This document shows, one piece after another, positions 39,965 through 49,317 of a DNA stretch of 51,805 bases (the first letter of the stretch is position 1; each line of letters opens with the position of its first letter). A program made the translations under genes and the position numbers. Below the pieces are notes generated by a model. The model was not told where the DNA came from. It worked only from the letters and a program-made list of their open reading frames with translations, and did no database searches. Source of the stretch: an uncultured Alphaproteobacteria bacterium (lineage in GTDB: Bacteria; Pseudomonadota; Alphaproteobacteria; Micropepsales; Micropepsaceae); assembly GCA_903862715.1 (NCBI GenBank), contig CAIOYY010000071.1:1-51805 (forward strand). Reading direction: 5' to 3'.

Positions 39965-40786
39965 TCAGGTTCGCGCGACGGTCGTACTGGCGGTCGCAGC
40001 TTCCTCCCGCGCGCGCTTGCGTTCGAACAAACGCACAAGCAACACCGAGGCCTCATAAAGAATAAGGAGCGGCGCCGCGAGTGTCAGTTGACTGATCACA
40101 TCGGGCGGTGTGACCACCGCCGCCAATACAAACACGCCTACAATCGCGTAGCGCCGCGCGCCCACCAGCCCCGCACTGGAAACGATCCCGACGCGGCCTA
40201 GCAGTGTCAGTAGAACCGGAAGCTGGAAGCACATGCCGAAAGCGAAAATCAGCGTCATGACGAGACCGAGATATTCGCTGACGCGCGCCTCGACCTGGAT
40301 GGGCAGCGCGCCGCCGCCCCCTGCCGTTTCAAATCCAAGGAAGAAGTGGATCGCCATCGGCATCAGCACGTAATAGACGAAGCTTGCGCCCGCGATGAAC
40401 ATCACCGGCGTCGCCACGAGAAAGGGTAGGAACGCTCTCTTCTCATGCCGGTAAAGACCCGGTGCGATGAACAGCCATAATTGCCCGGCCATGAATGGAA
40501 AGGCTAGGCAGAGCGCGCCAAAAGCGCCCACCTTCACATAGGTCAGAAAAGTTTCCTGCAAGGCGGTTGCAATCATGCGCCGGTCGGGCTGATCGGACAG
40601 CGCATTGGCCAGCGGCTGCGCCAGAAATTCATAGATTTGCTGCGCGAAGAAGAAGCAGAACAAAAAGGCGATGAAGAACGCTGCCATCGACCAGATCAGG
40701 CGGTTGCGCAGTTCGACGAGATGCTCGAGCAAGGGCGCCTTGCTCGCATCGAGTTCCGCTTCGTCTTCGGGTGTGGGGCTAACCAT
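39965..40786 (-). CDS. tatC: Twin-arginine translocase subunit TatC
   Basis: Six-helix receptor that recognises twin-arginine signal peptides of folded exported proteins. 273 aa. The N-terminal LLEHLVELRNRLIWS motif (residues 19-33) holds the conserved Glu and Arg residues of the signal-peptide site. AFPFMAGQLWLFIAPGLYRHEKR is the second signature. A polar Ala/Glu-rich tail extends past helix 6. It starts 5 nt after the tatB stop and is the last gene of tatABC. Confidence 0.97.
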   Translation of the reverse strand: MVSPTPEDEAELDASKAPLLEHLVELRNRLIWSMAAFFIAFLFCFFFAQQIYEFLAQPLANALSDQPDRRMIATALQETFLTYVKVGAFGALCLAFPFMAGQLWLFIAPGLYRHEKRAFLPFLVATPVMFIAGASFVYYVLMPMAIHFFLGFETAGGGGALPIQVEARVSEYLGLVMTLIFAFGMCFQLPVLLTLLGRVGIVSSAGLVGARRYAIVGVFVLAAVVTPPDVISQLTLAAPLLILYEASVLLVRLFERKRAREEAATASTTVART

Positions 40787-40791
40787 ATTGT

Positions 40792-41217
40792 TCAGGGTTC
40801 TTCACGATGCAGCGGCGGCTCGGAAGAAGGCGCCGCTTCCGTATGGGCCATTGCCGCCGGCTCGTCCGCCACTGCAGGCTTCATGATGCTGTTTGCGGAT
40901 GCGGCGCGTAGCGAAGTCGTCTCCGTCAAAGGCGTGACCGGATCGGGCGGAAGATGGCCGAGCATCTGATCGGTCTGGCGTTTGATGTCGGCCAAACTTT
41001 TCTCGTTGTGCAGCTTCATCATCTCGGCGCGCATTTCCTCAAGCTCGGATTGACGCGCCATATCTTCGAAGCTGCGGCGGAACTGATCGGCCATCGCGCG
41101 CGCGCGTCCCGTCCAACGCCCGAGTGTGCGCATCATCTTGGGCAGGTCCTTTGGGCCGACGACGACGACCGCGACCAGCACAATGATGAAAAGCTCACTC
41201 CAACCAATATCGAACAT
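40792..41217 (-). CDS. tatB: Sec-independent translocase subunit TatB
   Basis: Single-helix protein of 141 aa that forms the receptor with TatC. It starts MFDIGWSELFIIVLVAVVVVGPKDLP, the standard TatB opening with the conserved Glu in the helix and the GP hinge. An amphipathic helix follows (LPKMMRTLGRWTGRARAMADQFRR), then a Glu/Arg-rich helix and a disordered Pro/Ala/Glu tail. It lies 98 nt after tatA and 5 nt before tatC. Confidence 0.95.
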   Translation of the reverse strand: MFDIGWSELFIIVLVAVVVVGPKDLPKMMRTLGRWTGRARAMADQFRRSFEDMARQSELEEMRAEMMKLHNEKSLADIKRQTDQMLGHLPPDPVTPLTETTSLRAASANSIMKPAVADEPAAMAHTEAAPSSEPPLHREEP

Positions 41218-41315
41218 GCGAAGGAAGTCCTTGCCCCAAAATCCGGCGGCTTCGCCTTAAGAAAGGCTGCGCGCCGTCACCCTCGGCAAACCATGCTTGC
41301 CGGGTTCACAACGGG

Positions 41316-41516
41316 TCAGACCTTGTCGCGCTCTTTCGCATCGAGCTTCTCGGCATCCGTCAGGCTTTTCTGCTCCGGGTCTTTCAGACCGTCGCGGAAA
41401 TTGCGGATACCGTGCGCGACATCTCCCATCAGGGAGGAAATCTTGCCGCGACCGCCAAACAGCACCATCACGACAACAAGAACAATCAGCCAATGCCAAA
41501 TACTGAACGTACCCAT
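41316..41516 (-). CDS. tatA: Sec-independent translocase subunit TatA
   Basis: Pore-forming Tat component of 66 aa: short N-terminus ([10 protein letters not shown]), one helix ([11 protein letters not shown]), an amphipathic helix with FxxG-type hinge ([25 protein letters not shown]) and a charged tail ending KERDKV. It is distinguished from TatB by its short tail and WHWL opening, typical of alphaproteobacterial TatA. It is the first gene of tatABC. Confidence 0.95.
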   Translation of the reverse strand: MGTFSIWHWLIVLVVVMVLFGGRGKISSLMGDVAHGIRNFRDGLKDPEQKSLTDAEKLDAKERDKV

Positions 41517-41598
41517 AGGGGTCTTCTCCTCGCGGAACGTCTATCTTAGCGCGCTTCTAGGACCGGCGTCGCTTTCGTTCCCGTTTTGCTTGTCGACA

Positions 41599-41624
41599 CC
41601 CGCCGGGACGCATCCCTTGGCGGG
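41599..41624 (-). terminator. Hairpin between the ABC ATPase gene and tatA, probable terminator
   Basis: CCCGCC (41599-41604) pairs with GGCGGG (41619-41624), and inside it GGGA with TCCC, giving a long G+C-rich stem with a two-base bulge and a CGCA loop. It lies 15 nt past the stop of the ABC gene. No T-run follows on the minus strand. Confidence 0.5.
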
Positions 41625-41639
41625 CGGTTTCCAACCACT

Positions 41640-42764
41640 TTAAGCCCGACAGCCCTTATCGAGGCAAGGGAAGACAAAGGCGTCTTCCGGCCGGGCGCTT
41701 AGCCTTATGTCGCCCCCCAGCGTCAACTTAGCGCCGATCGGGGCGGATGCCAGCACGACAGAAGGCCCTTCCGCGCCCGAAGGCAACGCTTCGGGGCCAA
41801 GTTCCGCCTCGATTTCGAGGCCCGCCAGAGACGGGCGAATGGCGCGCACATGGGCCGCAATGCCCTCCTCTCCGACACGGATGGCGGCCGCGCGGAAGTA
41901 AATTTCCGCCCATTCGCCGTCTTTAACGCTGCCCGCAGCGGTTGCGCCGAACGGGGATGCGGCCATGCCGCCTTTCACTTGAGCGTGAAAGACATTCGAC
42001 CCGCCAAGCAGAGACGCCGCCTGCGGATCGCCGGGGCGGTTATAGATGTCTAGGGGTGTGCCGGTCTGCACCACACGGCCTGCGCGCATTAGCGCCACGC
42101 GATCGCCCACCCGCATCGCCTCATCGGGATCATGTGTGACGATGACGACCGCCGCGCCCGCCGTGCGCAGATGTTTCAGCGTAACGGCGCGGACGGATTC
42201 GCGCAGCGAGGAATCAAGGCCCGAGAACGGCTCGTCCATCAGAACCACCGCCGGTCGAGGTGCCAGCATGCGCGCCAGCGCCACGCGCTGCTGTTCGCCG
42301 CCCGAAAGCGTATGCGGAAACATGCCCGCAAGATGCGAAAGCCCGACGCGGGCGATCTGTTCTTCGGCGCGAGCGATACGTTCGAGGCGCGGAAGTCCCT
42401 TCAATCCGAAGGCGACATTGTCTAGGACCGACAAATGAGGAAAGAGGGCATAGTCCTGAAACATGAGACCGACGCCGCGCGTCTCAGGTGGAACATGACG
42501 GTAGCCGGCGCCGTCATCGCCTTCGACGAGGCCGCCCGCCACATAGACGCGCCCGCCATCGGATTTTTCCAGTCCGGCAGCAATGCGAAGGGTCGTCGAT
42601 TTACCGCAGCCGGATGCCCCGAGAATGCACAGTACTTCGGCGCGTCCGACCGTCAGCGACACACGATCCACTGCGAGACGCGCGCCGAAACGGCGGCTTA
42701 CCTCGAATAGGGCAAGGCCATCGCCGGGAAGAAAGGAGTGCGGGTCGGTCAAGGCGTCCGCCAT
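41640..42764 (-). CDS. ABC transporter ATP-binding protein, FbpC/PotA type
   Basis: ATPase of 374 aa with a C-terminal TOBE-like regulatory part. Walker A GASGCGKST (49-57), Q-loop MFQDYALFPHLSV, signature LSGGEQQRVALARML, Walker B VVLMDEPFSGLD, and switch IVTHDPDEAMRVGD are all intact. The C-terminal third (YFRAAAIRVGEEG ... SARPEDAFVFP) matches importer ATPases for ferric iron or similar anions and metals. No permease or binding-protein gene is next to it, so the substrate and partners are unknown. It lies between ppx and tatA on the same strand. Confidence 0.87.
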   Translation of the reverse strand: MADALTDPHSFLPGDGLALFEVSRRFGARLAVDRVSLTVGRAEVLCILGASGCGKSTTLRIAAGLEKSDGGRVYVAGGLVEGDDGAGYRHVPPETRGVGLMFQDYALFPHLSVLDNVAFGLKGLPRLERIARAEEQIARVGLSHLAGMFPHTLSGGEQQRVALARMLAPRPAVVLMDEPFSGLDSSLRESVRAVTLKHLRTAGAAVVIVTHDPDEAMRVGDRVALMRAGRVVQTGTPLDIYNRPGDPQAASLLGGSNVFHAQVKGGMAASPFGATAAGSVKDGEWAEIYFRAAAIRVGEEGIAAHVRAIRPSLAGLEIEAELGPEALPSGAEGPSVVLASAPIGAKLTLGGDIRLSARPEDAFVFPCLDKGCRA

Positions 42765-42817
42765 TTGCGATCCATTTGCCGGACCTGCCTATTCGGAAAC
42801 ATCTCAGGCGACAAGGC

Positions 42818-44347
42818 CTAGACGATCACTGGTTCGGCCTTACGGCCGACCGCCTTGGCCAGATCGGCAAGCCGTTTACCGACCCGCTCGCCCAGTAAAG
42901 CCTGACGGCTCGCGGGAATTTCGAGCAGAAGCGTTTCACCGCGTAAGCGCAACGGCGTTGCCGACAATTCGCCCGCAAGCGCGCCGCATATGCTGTAGGC
43001 AACGCGGGCGGCAAGCCCGATAACGACGGCACGTTGACTGCCTTCCTCGCCGAGAAGACGTCCGACATCGATCTTTTCCGGAAAACTGCTTTCGCCCGCA
43101 TAGCGATAGAAAATCGCCGATGCCATGAGCGCACGCTCGCGGTGATCCGCACCGGCATAAGCGCCGCGCAATACCTGACGGAATGCGCCCACGGCGCGGT
43201 CATCGGGGTGGCGGCGCCAGCCGATATCGGACATCAGACAGGCGGCAAGCCGTACGCGGCGCTCCGCTTCACTCTCCTTGTGAAAGAGCGGAGTCATCCA
43301 GTCGAACAATTCTCCACCATGTCCCGGCGCGCGCGCTTCGCGCAAATTCCAGTCGCGCGCGAACTCGATCAATGGATCCTTCGCCGCTTCCTCGCGGGTC
43401 AGCTTCCATTGCAGCAGTCCTTCGCGCAGGCCATAGGCCGAGATGACAATATCCTTCAGTCCAAAGGACTGGATCATCTGCTCCAGCACCAACGCCCCAT
43501 AGGGAAGCCCTTCCGCGCGGCGTTTCGGAACCGATTTCATCTTGTCGAGCGATTTGCGCGACAGCGTGGAAACAATCTTGCACAGCTTCAATGCGCGCGT
43601 GGCCGGTATCGAATAATGATGAAGAACATGAAGCGGGTAATCCTGCTCATCCATGTCGACGCGCGCGAGGGCACGCCAGATACCGCCGACCGCATAGAGC
43701 GAGCGTCCTTTGAGGGCGGCTCCGAGTTTGCTCTTTTCCAGCCCCTTGGCGACGGCATTACGAGCTTTGCTCAGATTACCGTCGGAAATATCCATAAGCC
43801 GCAAAGGTCCGAAGGGAAGCGTTTCCGCAGCGCCCGTCCGGCCATCGCGCACCGTCACCATATCAAGGCTGCCGCCGCCAAGATCGGCCACGATGCCATC
43901 GGCCTCGGGAATACCCGCGAGGACGCCATCGGCGGCAATCCGCGCTTCATCCTCACCAGAAAGAACGCGGATTTTCGCACCCAGAGTCTTTTCCGCCTGC
44001 GCCACGAAATCGGCGCCATTCAGGGCATCGCGTGCTGCGGCGGTAGCGACCGCCTCATAAGTGCCGACACCATGGCCCTCGGCTACCAGACGGAAGCGGG
44101 CGAGCGTAGCGAGCGCAAGCTCGGTGCCCGATTGATCGAGCTGACCGGAGCGCACCATGTTGCGCCCGATCGCGCAGATCATTTTTTCATTATGCAGCGC
44201 ATAGGCATGACGCCAAGGCCCGTCGTAAATCACCAGACGGACAGAATTTGACCCTATATCGACGACGGCGACAGGCGCACGTCTCACCGCTGCGGAGCGA
44301 AGCTCTTGCACATCTGCGCTACCAGAATAACGGTCGGCATAGGCCAA
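42818..44347 (-). CDS. ppx: Exopolyphosphatase (Ppx/GppA family)
   Basis: Releases phosphate from the ends of polyphosphate chains; some relatives also cut pppGpp. 509 aa. The actin-like ATPase folds show VVDIGSNSVRLVIYDG (about 28-43), ATAAARDALNG, VLSGEDEARIAADG and DLGGGSLDMVTV, the last being the phosphate-2 loop. The C-terminal helical part is of the alphaproteobacterial kind. The start is TTG at 44347 with GAGG 7 nt upstream. It follows ppk by 9 nt, so synthesis and breakdown enzymes are made together. Confidence 0.94.
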   Translation of the reverse strand: MAYADRYSGSADVQELRSAAVRRAPVAVVDIGSNSVRLVIYDGPWRHAYALHNEKMICAIGRNMVRSGQLDQSGTELALATLARFRLVAEGHGVGTYEAVATAAARDALNGADFVAQAEKTLGAKIRVLSGEDEARIAADGVLAGIPEADGIVADLGGGSLDMVTVRDGRTGAAETLPFGPLRLMDISDGNLSKARNAVAKGLEKSKLGAALKGRSLYAVGGIWRALARVDMDEQDYPLHVLHHYSIPATRALKLCKIVSTLSRKSLDKMKSVPKRRAEGLPYGALVLEQMIQSFGLKDIVISAYGLREGLLQWKLTREEAAKDPLIEFARDWNLREARAPGHGGELFDWMTPLFHKESEAERRVRLAACLMSDIGWRRHPDDRAVGAFRQVLRGAYAGADHRERALMASAIFYRYAGESSFPEKIDVGRLLGEEGSQRAVVIGLAARVAYSICGALAGELSATPLRLRGETLLLEIPASRQALLGERVGKRLADLAKAVGRKAEPVIV

Positions 44348-44356
44348 ACGCGAACC

Positions 44357-46696
44357 TCATAAACTATGGCCGCCACGCGGTTCGCCCATAGTCAGCGATT
44401 CGGGCAGAGAAGCGAAACGCGGCGTATCGACTTGAAGTGCCCGGCCACGGCCCGAGAGTGACGGATTGGTCATGAAATAGGTATGCGCTGAAAAGGCGTC
44501 ATCGTCGGTATAGGCCGGGTCCCGTGTATAACTCCCATCGGCCCGCAAATACCAGCTTTGCGCCTGATCCTTGAGATTGGCGACCATGATCTGGTCCAGC
44601 ACCTGCTGATGCACGGTGGGATTGTCGATAGGAACCAGCGTTTCCACACGGCGGTCGAGATTGCGCGGCATCATATCGGCGGAGGTGATGTAGACCTTCG
44701 CCTTGCGCGACGGCAGACCATAGCCGTCGCTGAAACAGACGATACGGCTATGTTCGAGGAAGCGGCCGACAATGCTCTTGACGCGAATGTTCTCGGAAAG
44801 GCCGGGAACACCGGGCCTTAGACAGCATACGCCGCGCACCACCAGTTCGATATGCACACCCGCCTGGCTGGCGCGATATAGAAGATCAATGATGCGTTGA
44901 TCCACCAGCGCGTTCATCTTGGCCCAGATAGCAGCCGGGCGACCCGCTTGGGCATGGGCGATTTCCGCCTCAATGTTGCGGACCAGCGTCTGGAACAGAT
45001 TGAGCGGTGAGACCGCGATCTTTTTCAACGACGAGGGTTCGGCGTAGCCCGTCACATAATTGAAGAGCTGCGCAGCGTCGTGCCCGAGTTGGGGATCGGC
45101 CGAGAACAGCGACAGATCAGTATAAATTTTGGCGGTCTGAGGATGGTAATTGCCGGTGCCGAAATGCACATAGGTGCGCAATCGCCCCTCTTCGCGCCGC
45201 ACGACGAGACTGACTTTCGCGTGGGTTTTCAATTCGATGAAGCCGTAAACAACCTGCACGCCCGCGCGCTCCAGATCGCGCGCCCATTTGATGTTCGCCG
45301 CTTCGTCGAAACGCGCTTTCAGTTCAACCAGCGCGGTGACGGATTTTCCTGCTTCCGCCGCTTCGATCAGCGCCTTGATGATCGGGCTGTCTTTCGACGT
45401 ACGGTACAGCGTCTGCTTGATGGCGACGACATCCGGGTCGGCCGTTGCCTGACGCAGAAACTGTAGCACCACGTCGAAGCTTTCGAACGGGTGATGGACG
45501 ATAATGTCTTTGGCCTGAATGGCGGCAAAACAGTCTCCGCCGTGATCGCGGATACGTTCAGGAAAGCGCGAATTGAACGGCTTGAACTGAAGATCTCGCC
45601 GTTCGTCGAGAATGAGTTCCTTGGTTTGATCAAGCCCAAGAAGGCCATCGACGACAAAAGGCTCGCGCCCCGCCATGTTCAGCTGATCGGCAATGAATCG
45701 ACGCAGTTCCGGCGGCATCGTCGCACTGAATTTCAGACGGATCACCGAGCCACGGCGGCGGCGGCGCAAAAGCGATTCGAACAGCCGGACGAGATCTTCG
45801 GCTTCTTCCTCGATTTCAATATCGCTATCGCGAAGGATACGGAATTCGCCGCGCGAAATAACCGTATGCCCGGGGAACAGCCGCCCGAGGTTGAGGCCGA
45901 TCAGATCTTCCAGCGTGATGAAACGCGACTGACCTTCACGGTTCGGGAGGCGTACGAAACGCTGCAATTGCGACGGTATGGGAAGAAGCGCGATGACCGT
46001 CTTGCCGTCGCTGGCGCGCAACAGACGCATCGCCATGACGAAGCCAAGATTGGGAATGAACGGAAAGGGGTGCGCCGGATCGATAGCCAGCGGCGTCAAC
46101 ACCGAAAAAATCTGCCCCATAAACTCAGTCTCGAGCCAGGCGCGTTCTTCATTTGAAAGTCCGTCGGGACGAACGACCGCAACACCGGCCTCCGCCAGCG
46201 CAGCGCTGAGATCGGCCCAGATTTTCTGCTGATCTTTGATCAGTTCGCCCGCCAGCGCATCGACACGCGCCAATTGCTGGCCCGGCGTCAGGCCATCATC
46301 CGACGGGGTGACGATCCCCGCCCCGATCATGCCTTTCAGACCGGCAACGCGGACCATGTAGAATTCGTCGAGATTCGACGCCGAGATCGACAGAAACCGC
46401 AGGCGTTCCAAAAGCGGGTGGCGCTCATTCTGCGCCTCTTCAAGAACGCGGCGGTTAAATGCCAGCCAGGACAATTCGCGGTTAATAAAGCGGGCCGGTG
46501 AATTGAACGTTATCAGAGGCGCCTGCGAAAGCGGCGTTTCGGCATCGGAGGCAGGTTCAGGTGAACCCGCCGCAGATGGCGGGCTTTCTGGCACGATGCC
46601 GGAATCGCCCGCGCGCTTATCGCCCGTGCTGCTTGCTTCCGGCGACAGGACCGGCACCACTTCCAATCTGGGTGTTCCCGTATTCAAGACCGTCAA
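44357..46696 (-). CDS. ppk: Polyphosphate kinase 1
   Basis: Builds polyphosphate from ATP, reversibly, at the membrane face of the cytoplasm. 779 aa, longer than the usual 690-720 because of a disordered Ser/Pro/Glu-rich N-terminal stretch (about residues 1-60). The core begins [20 protein letters not shown]. The phosphorylated-histidine motif [39 protein letters not shown] and [17 protein letters not shown] are all intact. The TTG at 46696 is the furthest start; another TTG 9 nt inside is equally possible. First gene of ppk-ppx. Confidence 0.96.
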   Translation of the reverse strand: MTVLNTGTPRLEVVPVLSPEASSTGDKRAGDSGIVPESPPSAAGSPEPASDAETPLSQAPLITFNSPARFINRELSWLAFNRRVLEEAQNERHPLLERLRFLSISASNLDEFYMVRVAGLKGMIGAGIVTPSDDGLTPGQQLARVDALAGELIKDQQKIWADLSAALAEAGVAVVRPDGLSNEERAWLETEFMGQIFSVLTPLAIDPAHPFPFIPNLGFVMAMRLLRASDGKTVIALLPIPSQLQRFVRLPNREGQSRFITLEDLIGLNLGRLFPGHTVISRGEFRILRDSDIEIEEEAEDLVRLFESLLRRRRRGSVIRLKFSATMPPELRRFIADQLNMAGREPFVVDGLLGLDQTKELILDERRDLQFKPFNSRFPERIRDHGGDCFAAIQAKDIIVHHPFESFDVVLQFLRQATADPDVVAIKQTLYRTSKDSPIIKALIEAAEAGKSVTALVELKARFDEAANIKWARDLERAGVQVVYGFIELKTHAKVSLVVRREEGRLRTYVHFGTGNYHPQTAKIYTDLSLFSADPQLGHDAAQLFNYVTGYAEPSSLKKIAVSPLNLFQTLVRNIEAEIAHAQAGRPAAIWAKMNALVDQRIIDLLYRASQAGVHIELVVRGVCCLRPGVPGLSENIRVKSIVGRFLEHSRIVCFSDGYGLPSRKAKVYITSADMMPRNLDRRVETLVPIDNPTVHQQVLDQIMVANLKDQAQSWYLRADGSYTRDPAYTDDDAFSAHTYFMTNPSLSGRGRALQVDTPRFASLPESLTMGEPRGGHSL

Positions 46697-46834
46697 CGCC
46701 TTCCCAAATTTCTTCTTCCCGTTGCAATCAAAGGGAATATCGCCCCTCTCACGGGGATGACCAGGACCAGCCTAGTGGCAATCCGTCCCCAAGGTCATCC
46801 CATTTTGGTGAATTTATTGCCAATGAACGGGAAG

Positions 46835-47512
46835 TTAGTCCCGTTCCGTCTCGTCCAGCAGGTCGAGTACCAGCCGTTCCCCGATAGGGCGTCGCTCCGC
46901 CAACGCTTTGGCATCGGCCGCGGCCACAAACGCGGACACCGCCGCAGGTGTACGTTCCAGTGCGCTGAGCATGCGTGCAATCACGGCATCGGGCGCCCGC
47001 AACTGGCGGTCGGCGAATAATTTGCGGGCGAGGTCTCCCAAGAGGGCATCTCCCGGAGGTTCCATCGCGATTGCCAGCAAGGCCGCGAAGCGTGAGCGTA
47101 TGTCGCCGGTCGCCGCCGGCCAGCCCGCGGGCGGCCCCTCTCCGGTAAACAACAGCGTTCCCAGCGGGCGCTCGAACAGCGCCAGCAACGCCACGTCGCG
47201 ATCCGCCGTAGGCGCCGTGCTCAAGCTATCGATATTTTCGATGGCGATGGCCGCCGCGGGCGGCGCGGACAGCACCCATTCGGGTGTCAGATCTTCGGCG
47301 CGCAGATGGAGCGCGCCGGTGGCGGCGCGCCAGACTTCGATGAGATGGCTTTTGCCACAGCCCTTCGGTCCGAATAGTGCTCCCCGGCGCGAAGGCCAAT
47401 GAGGCCAGCTGTCGATGAAGCGGACGGCTGCCGCATTCGAGGGCGCGACAATGAAATCCTCGCGGGTGAGCGCCGGACGAAGCTCAAGAGGAAGCGGGAG
47501 TTGGCGTGCCAA
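46835..47512 (-). CDS. hdaA: DnaA regulatory inactivator HdaA
   Basis: DnaA-related ATPase that, bound to the sliding clamp, stimulates ATP hydrolysis by DnaA and prevents re-initiation. 225 aa. The clamp-binding motif QLPLPL is at residues 4-9. Walker A is GPKGCGKSH (48-56) and Walker B-like IAIENIDSL follows. It lacks the DNA-binding domain IV of DnaA. The TTG start is 3 nt after the stop of the phosphatidyltransferase gene, suggesting coupling. The order with that gene, DUF2066 and purMN is conserved in alphaproteobacteria. Confidence 0.92.
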   Translation of the reverse strand: MARQLPLPLELRPALTREDFIVAPSNAAAVRFIDSWPHWPSRRGALFGPKGCGKSHLIEVWRAATGALHLRAEDLTPEWVLSAPPAAAIAIENIDSLSTAPTADRDVALLALFERPLGTLLFTGEGPPAGWPAATGDIRSRFAALLAIAMEPPGDALLGDLARKLFADRQLRAPDAVIARMLSALERTPAAVSAFVAAADAKALAERRPIGERLVLDLLDETERD

Positions 47513-47515
47513 AGG

Positions 47516-48079
47516 TCAGGAACCGGTGGCGCTTTCGCGCGGGCGGCTACGCAAGGCGCGCAGCCATACGCCGCAATAGGACAGCCCGGAAAGGAGCGCC
47601 AGCGCCGCAACGGTATAGCCAGCCACAGGCTCGAAAGGGGCGAGGTCGAAACTGAAGGCCAGCGCCGCGAGATGCACGCTGACATAGACGATCTGCAAAG
47701 CCGTCGCAGTCTTGCCGATGAAAAGCGGCCTTACCGTGATCTGCGCCTGGGCCATCAGCGCAACCAGAATGCCGCACATCAGCAACACTTCGCGGAACAG
47801 CACCGCTAGCGTCAGCCATAGCGGAACATCGCCGATGATCGTCAGGGTGATGAAAGCGGCGAGCAGCAACGCCTTATCGGCAGCGGGATCGAGAAAACGC
47901 CCAAGACGCGACGTCACGCCCATGCGCTTAGCCAAAAACCCATCCGCCGCATCCGAAACACCTGCGAATGCGAAAATACCAAACGCCGCTTCGAAATGCC
48001 CGGTCGTCAGCAGGCCCGCCGTCGCGGGCGCGGCGGCCAGACGAAGCCCCGTCAGCATGTTCGGCAGATGGCGCAGCAT
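47516..48079 (-). CDS. CDP-alcohol phosphatidyltransferase, PgsA-like
   Basis: Membrane enzyme of 187 aa with about six helices that joins a CDP-activated lipid to an alcohol such as glycerol-3-phosphate. The active-site aspartates D43, D46, D64 and D68 are all present in DAADG ... GRFLDPAAD; the usual AR after DGxx is AK (A50-K51). The exact product (phosphatidylglycerophosphate, cardiolipin or another) is not decided by the sequence. Its ATG lies 3 nt after the DUF2066 stop, and hdaA follows after 3 nt. Confidence 0.9.
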   Translation of the reverse strand: MLRHLPNMLTGLRLAAAPATAGLLTTGHFEAAFGIFAFAGVSDAADGFLAKRMGVTSRLGRFLDPAADKALLLAAFITLTIIGDVPLWLTLAVLFREVLLMCGILVALMAQAQITVRPLFIGKTATALQIVYVSVHLAALAFSFDLAPFEPVAGYTVAALALLSGLSYCGVWLRALRSRPRESATGS

Positions 48080-48082
48080 CCG

Positions 48083-49123
48083 CTATTGCCGGTTCGGCGC
48101 GGGTGGGCCGAGCCGGAGCAGATAGCCACCCTGTGCGGGGGCAAAATTCAGATTCTGCTCGGCCATCGCATCGGAAAGCTGCTCCGGCTCGCCGAAATAC
48201 GAAAGTTCGACGCGCGCTTCCGTGGTCGAAATGCCGAGTACATCGACTCCCGCAACGGTTCCGACCGACGCCAGACGTTGACGGATGGCGGGCCAATCAC
48301 CAGGACGCGCAAAAACAACATCGGCGGTCAGACGCGACCGGCGGCTGTAATCAACAGCGGCGCGTTCTTTCCAGTCTTCAGCGATTCGCTGAGCGGCGGC
48401 ATCGGCCGTCGCGCCAAACGAGGATTGTGCGAAGGCGAGCGATTCCACCTGCCGGCCCGTGGGACCGACAATGCTGAGCTGCGCCGCATTGCCGTCCGGG
48501 GTAGCGGTGGCGATTACGACGCCTGCGACGTCATAACGTTCAGCGAGCGGCGCCAGCTGATCCCAGCCCAACCCGCCGAGCCCCGGCTGGCCCAGCACCG
48601 GCTGGTCCAGCGCATCACCATTCGGCAGAACCACAGGAACCAACCCTTGTGCAATAGATGGCTGTGTCCAGGCCTGCGCCCAGGGGCTTTGCGGATCGAA
48701 GCTGCCATTCATGATCGGCACGACCAGAACGGGCCGGGCGCGCGCATCGGCAAAGGGAATCGAACTGCGGCGCAGAAGCGCCTGCACTTCATTCGGATTA
48801 AAATTATAGGTGACCTCGGCGAGGTAGCGCGTGGTGCTGCGCCGCTCATTGCCGATCTCCATGCTGAGAATCATGCGTTCCAGCGTCGCGCCATCGGGAT
48901 TGGGTTGGTTGCCCCAGGCATCCGGCGGCGTCAGGCGGCGGTAAAGCCGCTGCCACGCGATGGGACGCCCCTGCGCCAGCGCGATATCGCGCGCGGCGGC
49001 TGCGGAATTCGAGGTCGCATCCACCGCAACGCCCGGCACCGCGTAGAGACCGGCATCCGCCGCAAAACCCGGAGACGTGGCAAGAGCGAGCCACAATGCG
49101 ACCGCGACCGATAAGCGCTTCAT
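48083..49123 (-). CDS. DUF2066 secreted protein
   Basis: Protein of 346 aa with a Sec signal peptide (MKRLSVAVALWLALATSPGFA, mature ADAGLYAVPGV). ARDIALAQGRPIAWQRLYRRLTP and TRYLAEVTYNFNPNEVQALLRRSSIPF, here given in part, are the DUF2066 signature. The later half has weak repeats of beta strands and is likely periplasmic. The role of the family is unknown. GAGGAAA stands just before the ATG. It is the first gene of DUF2066-phosphatidyltransferase-hdaA and is divergent from purM. Confidence 0.88.
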   Translation of the reverse strand: MKRLSVAVALWLALATSPGFAADAGLYAVPGVAVDATSNSAAAARDIALAQGRPIAWQRLYRRLTPPDAWGNQPNPDGATLERMILSMEIGNERRSTTRYLAEVTYNFNPNEVQALLRRSSIPFADARARPVLVVPIMNGSFDPQSPWAQAWTQPSIAQGLVPVVLPNGDALDQPVLGQPGLGGLGWDQLAPLAERYDVAGVVIATATPDGNAAQLSIVGPTGRQVESLAFAQSSFGATADAAAQRIAEDWKERAAVDYSRRSRLTADVVFARPGDWPAIRQRLASVGTVAGVDVLGISTTEARVELSYFGEPEQLSDAMAEQNLNFAPAQGGYLLRLGPPAPNRQ

Positions 49124-49317
49124 AGTCTTTCCTCTTCGGCCCCCGAATATAGCCAGTCACGGTGTAAAATAGAAATCAGGCCCAAGGCGAGCACTATCGC
49201 GTCAGCCCGGTCAGGAAAGACGATTGTGGGTGAGATATTTACGTGCCTTGCGCCGCCCGGCACGGCCCCTTACAGCTTCGAATTGTGACACAGACCCCGC
49301 CTACCGGCCGCAACCGC

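Noticed and set aside
43034..44251. Long plus-strand open frame opposite ppx (405 codons), with similar long frames opposite gyrA, uvrA and manC
   Set aside because: Each is antisense to a gene with intact family motifs, has no ribosome site and shows no recognisable domain. G+C-rich codon bias leaves such shadows open.
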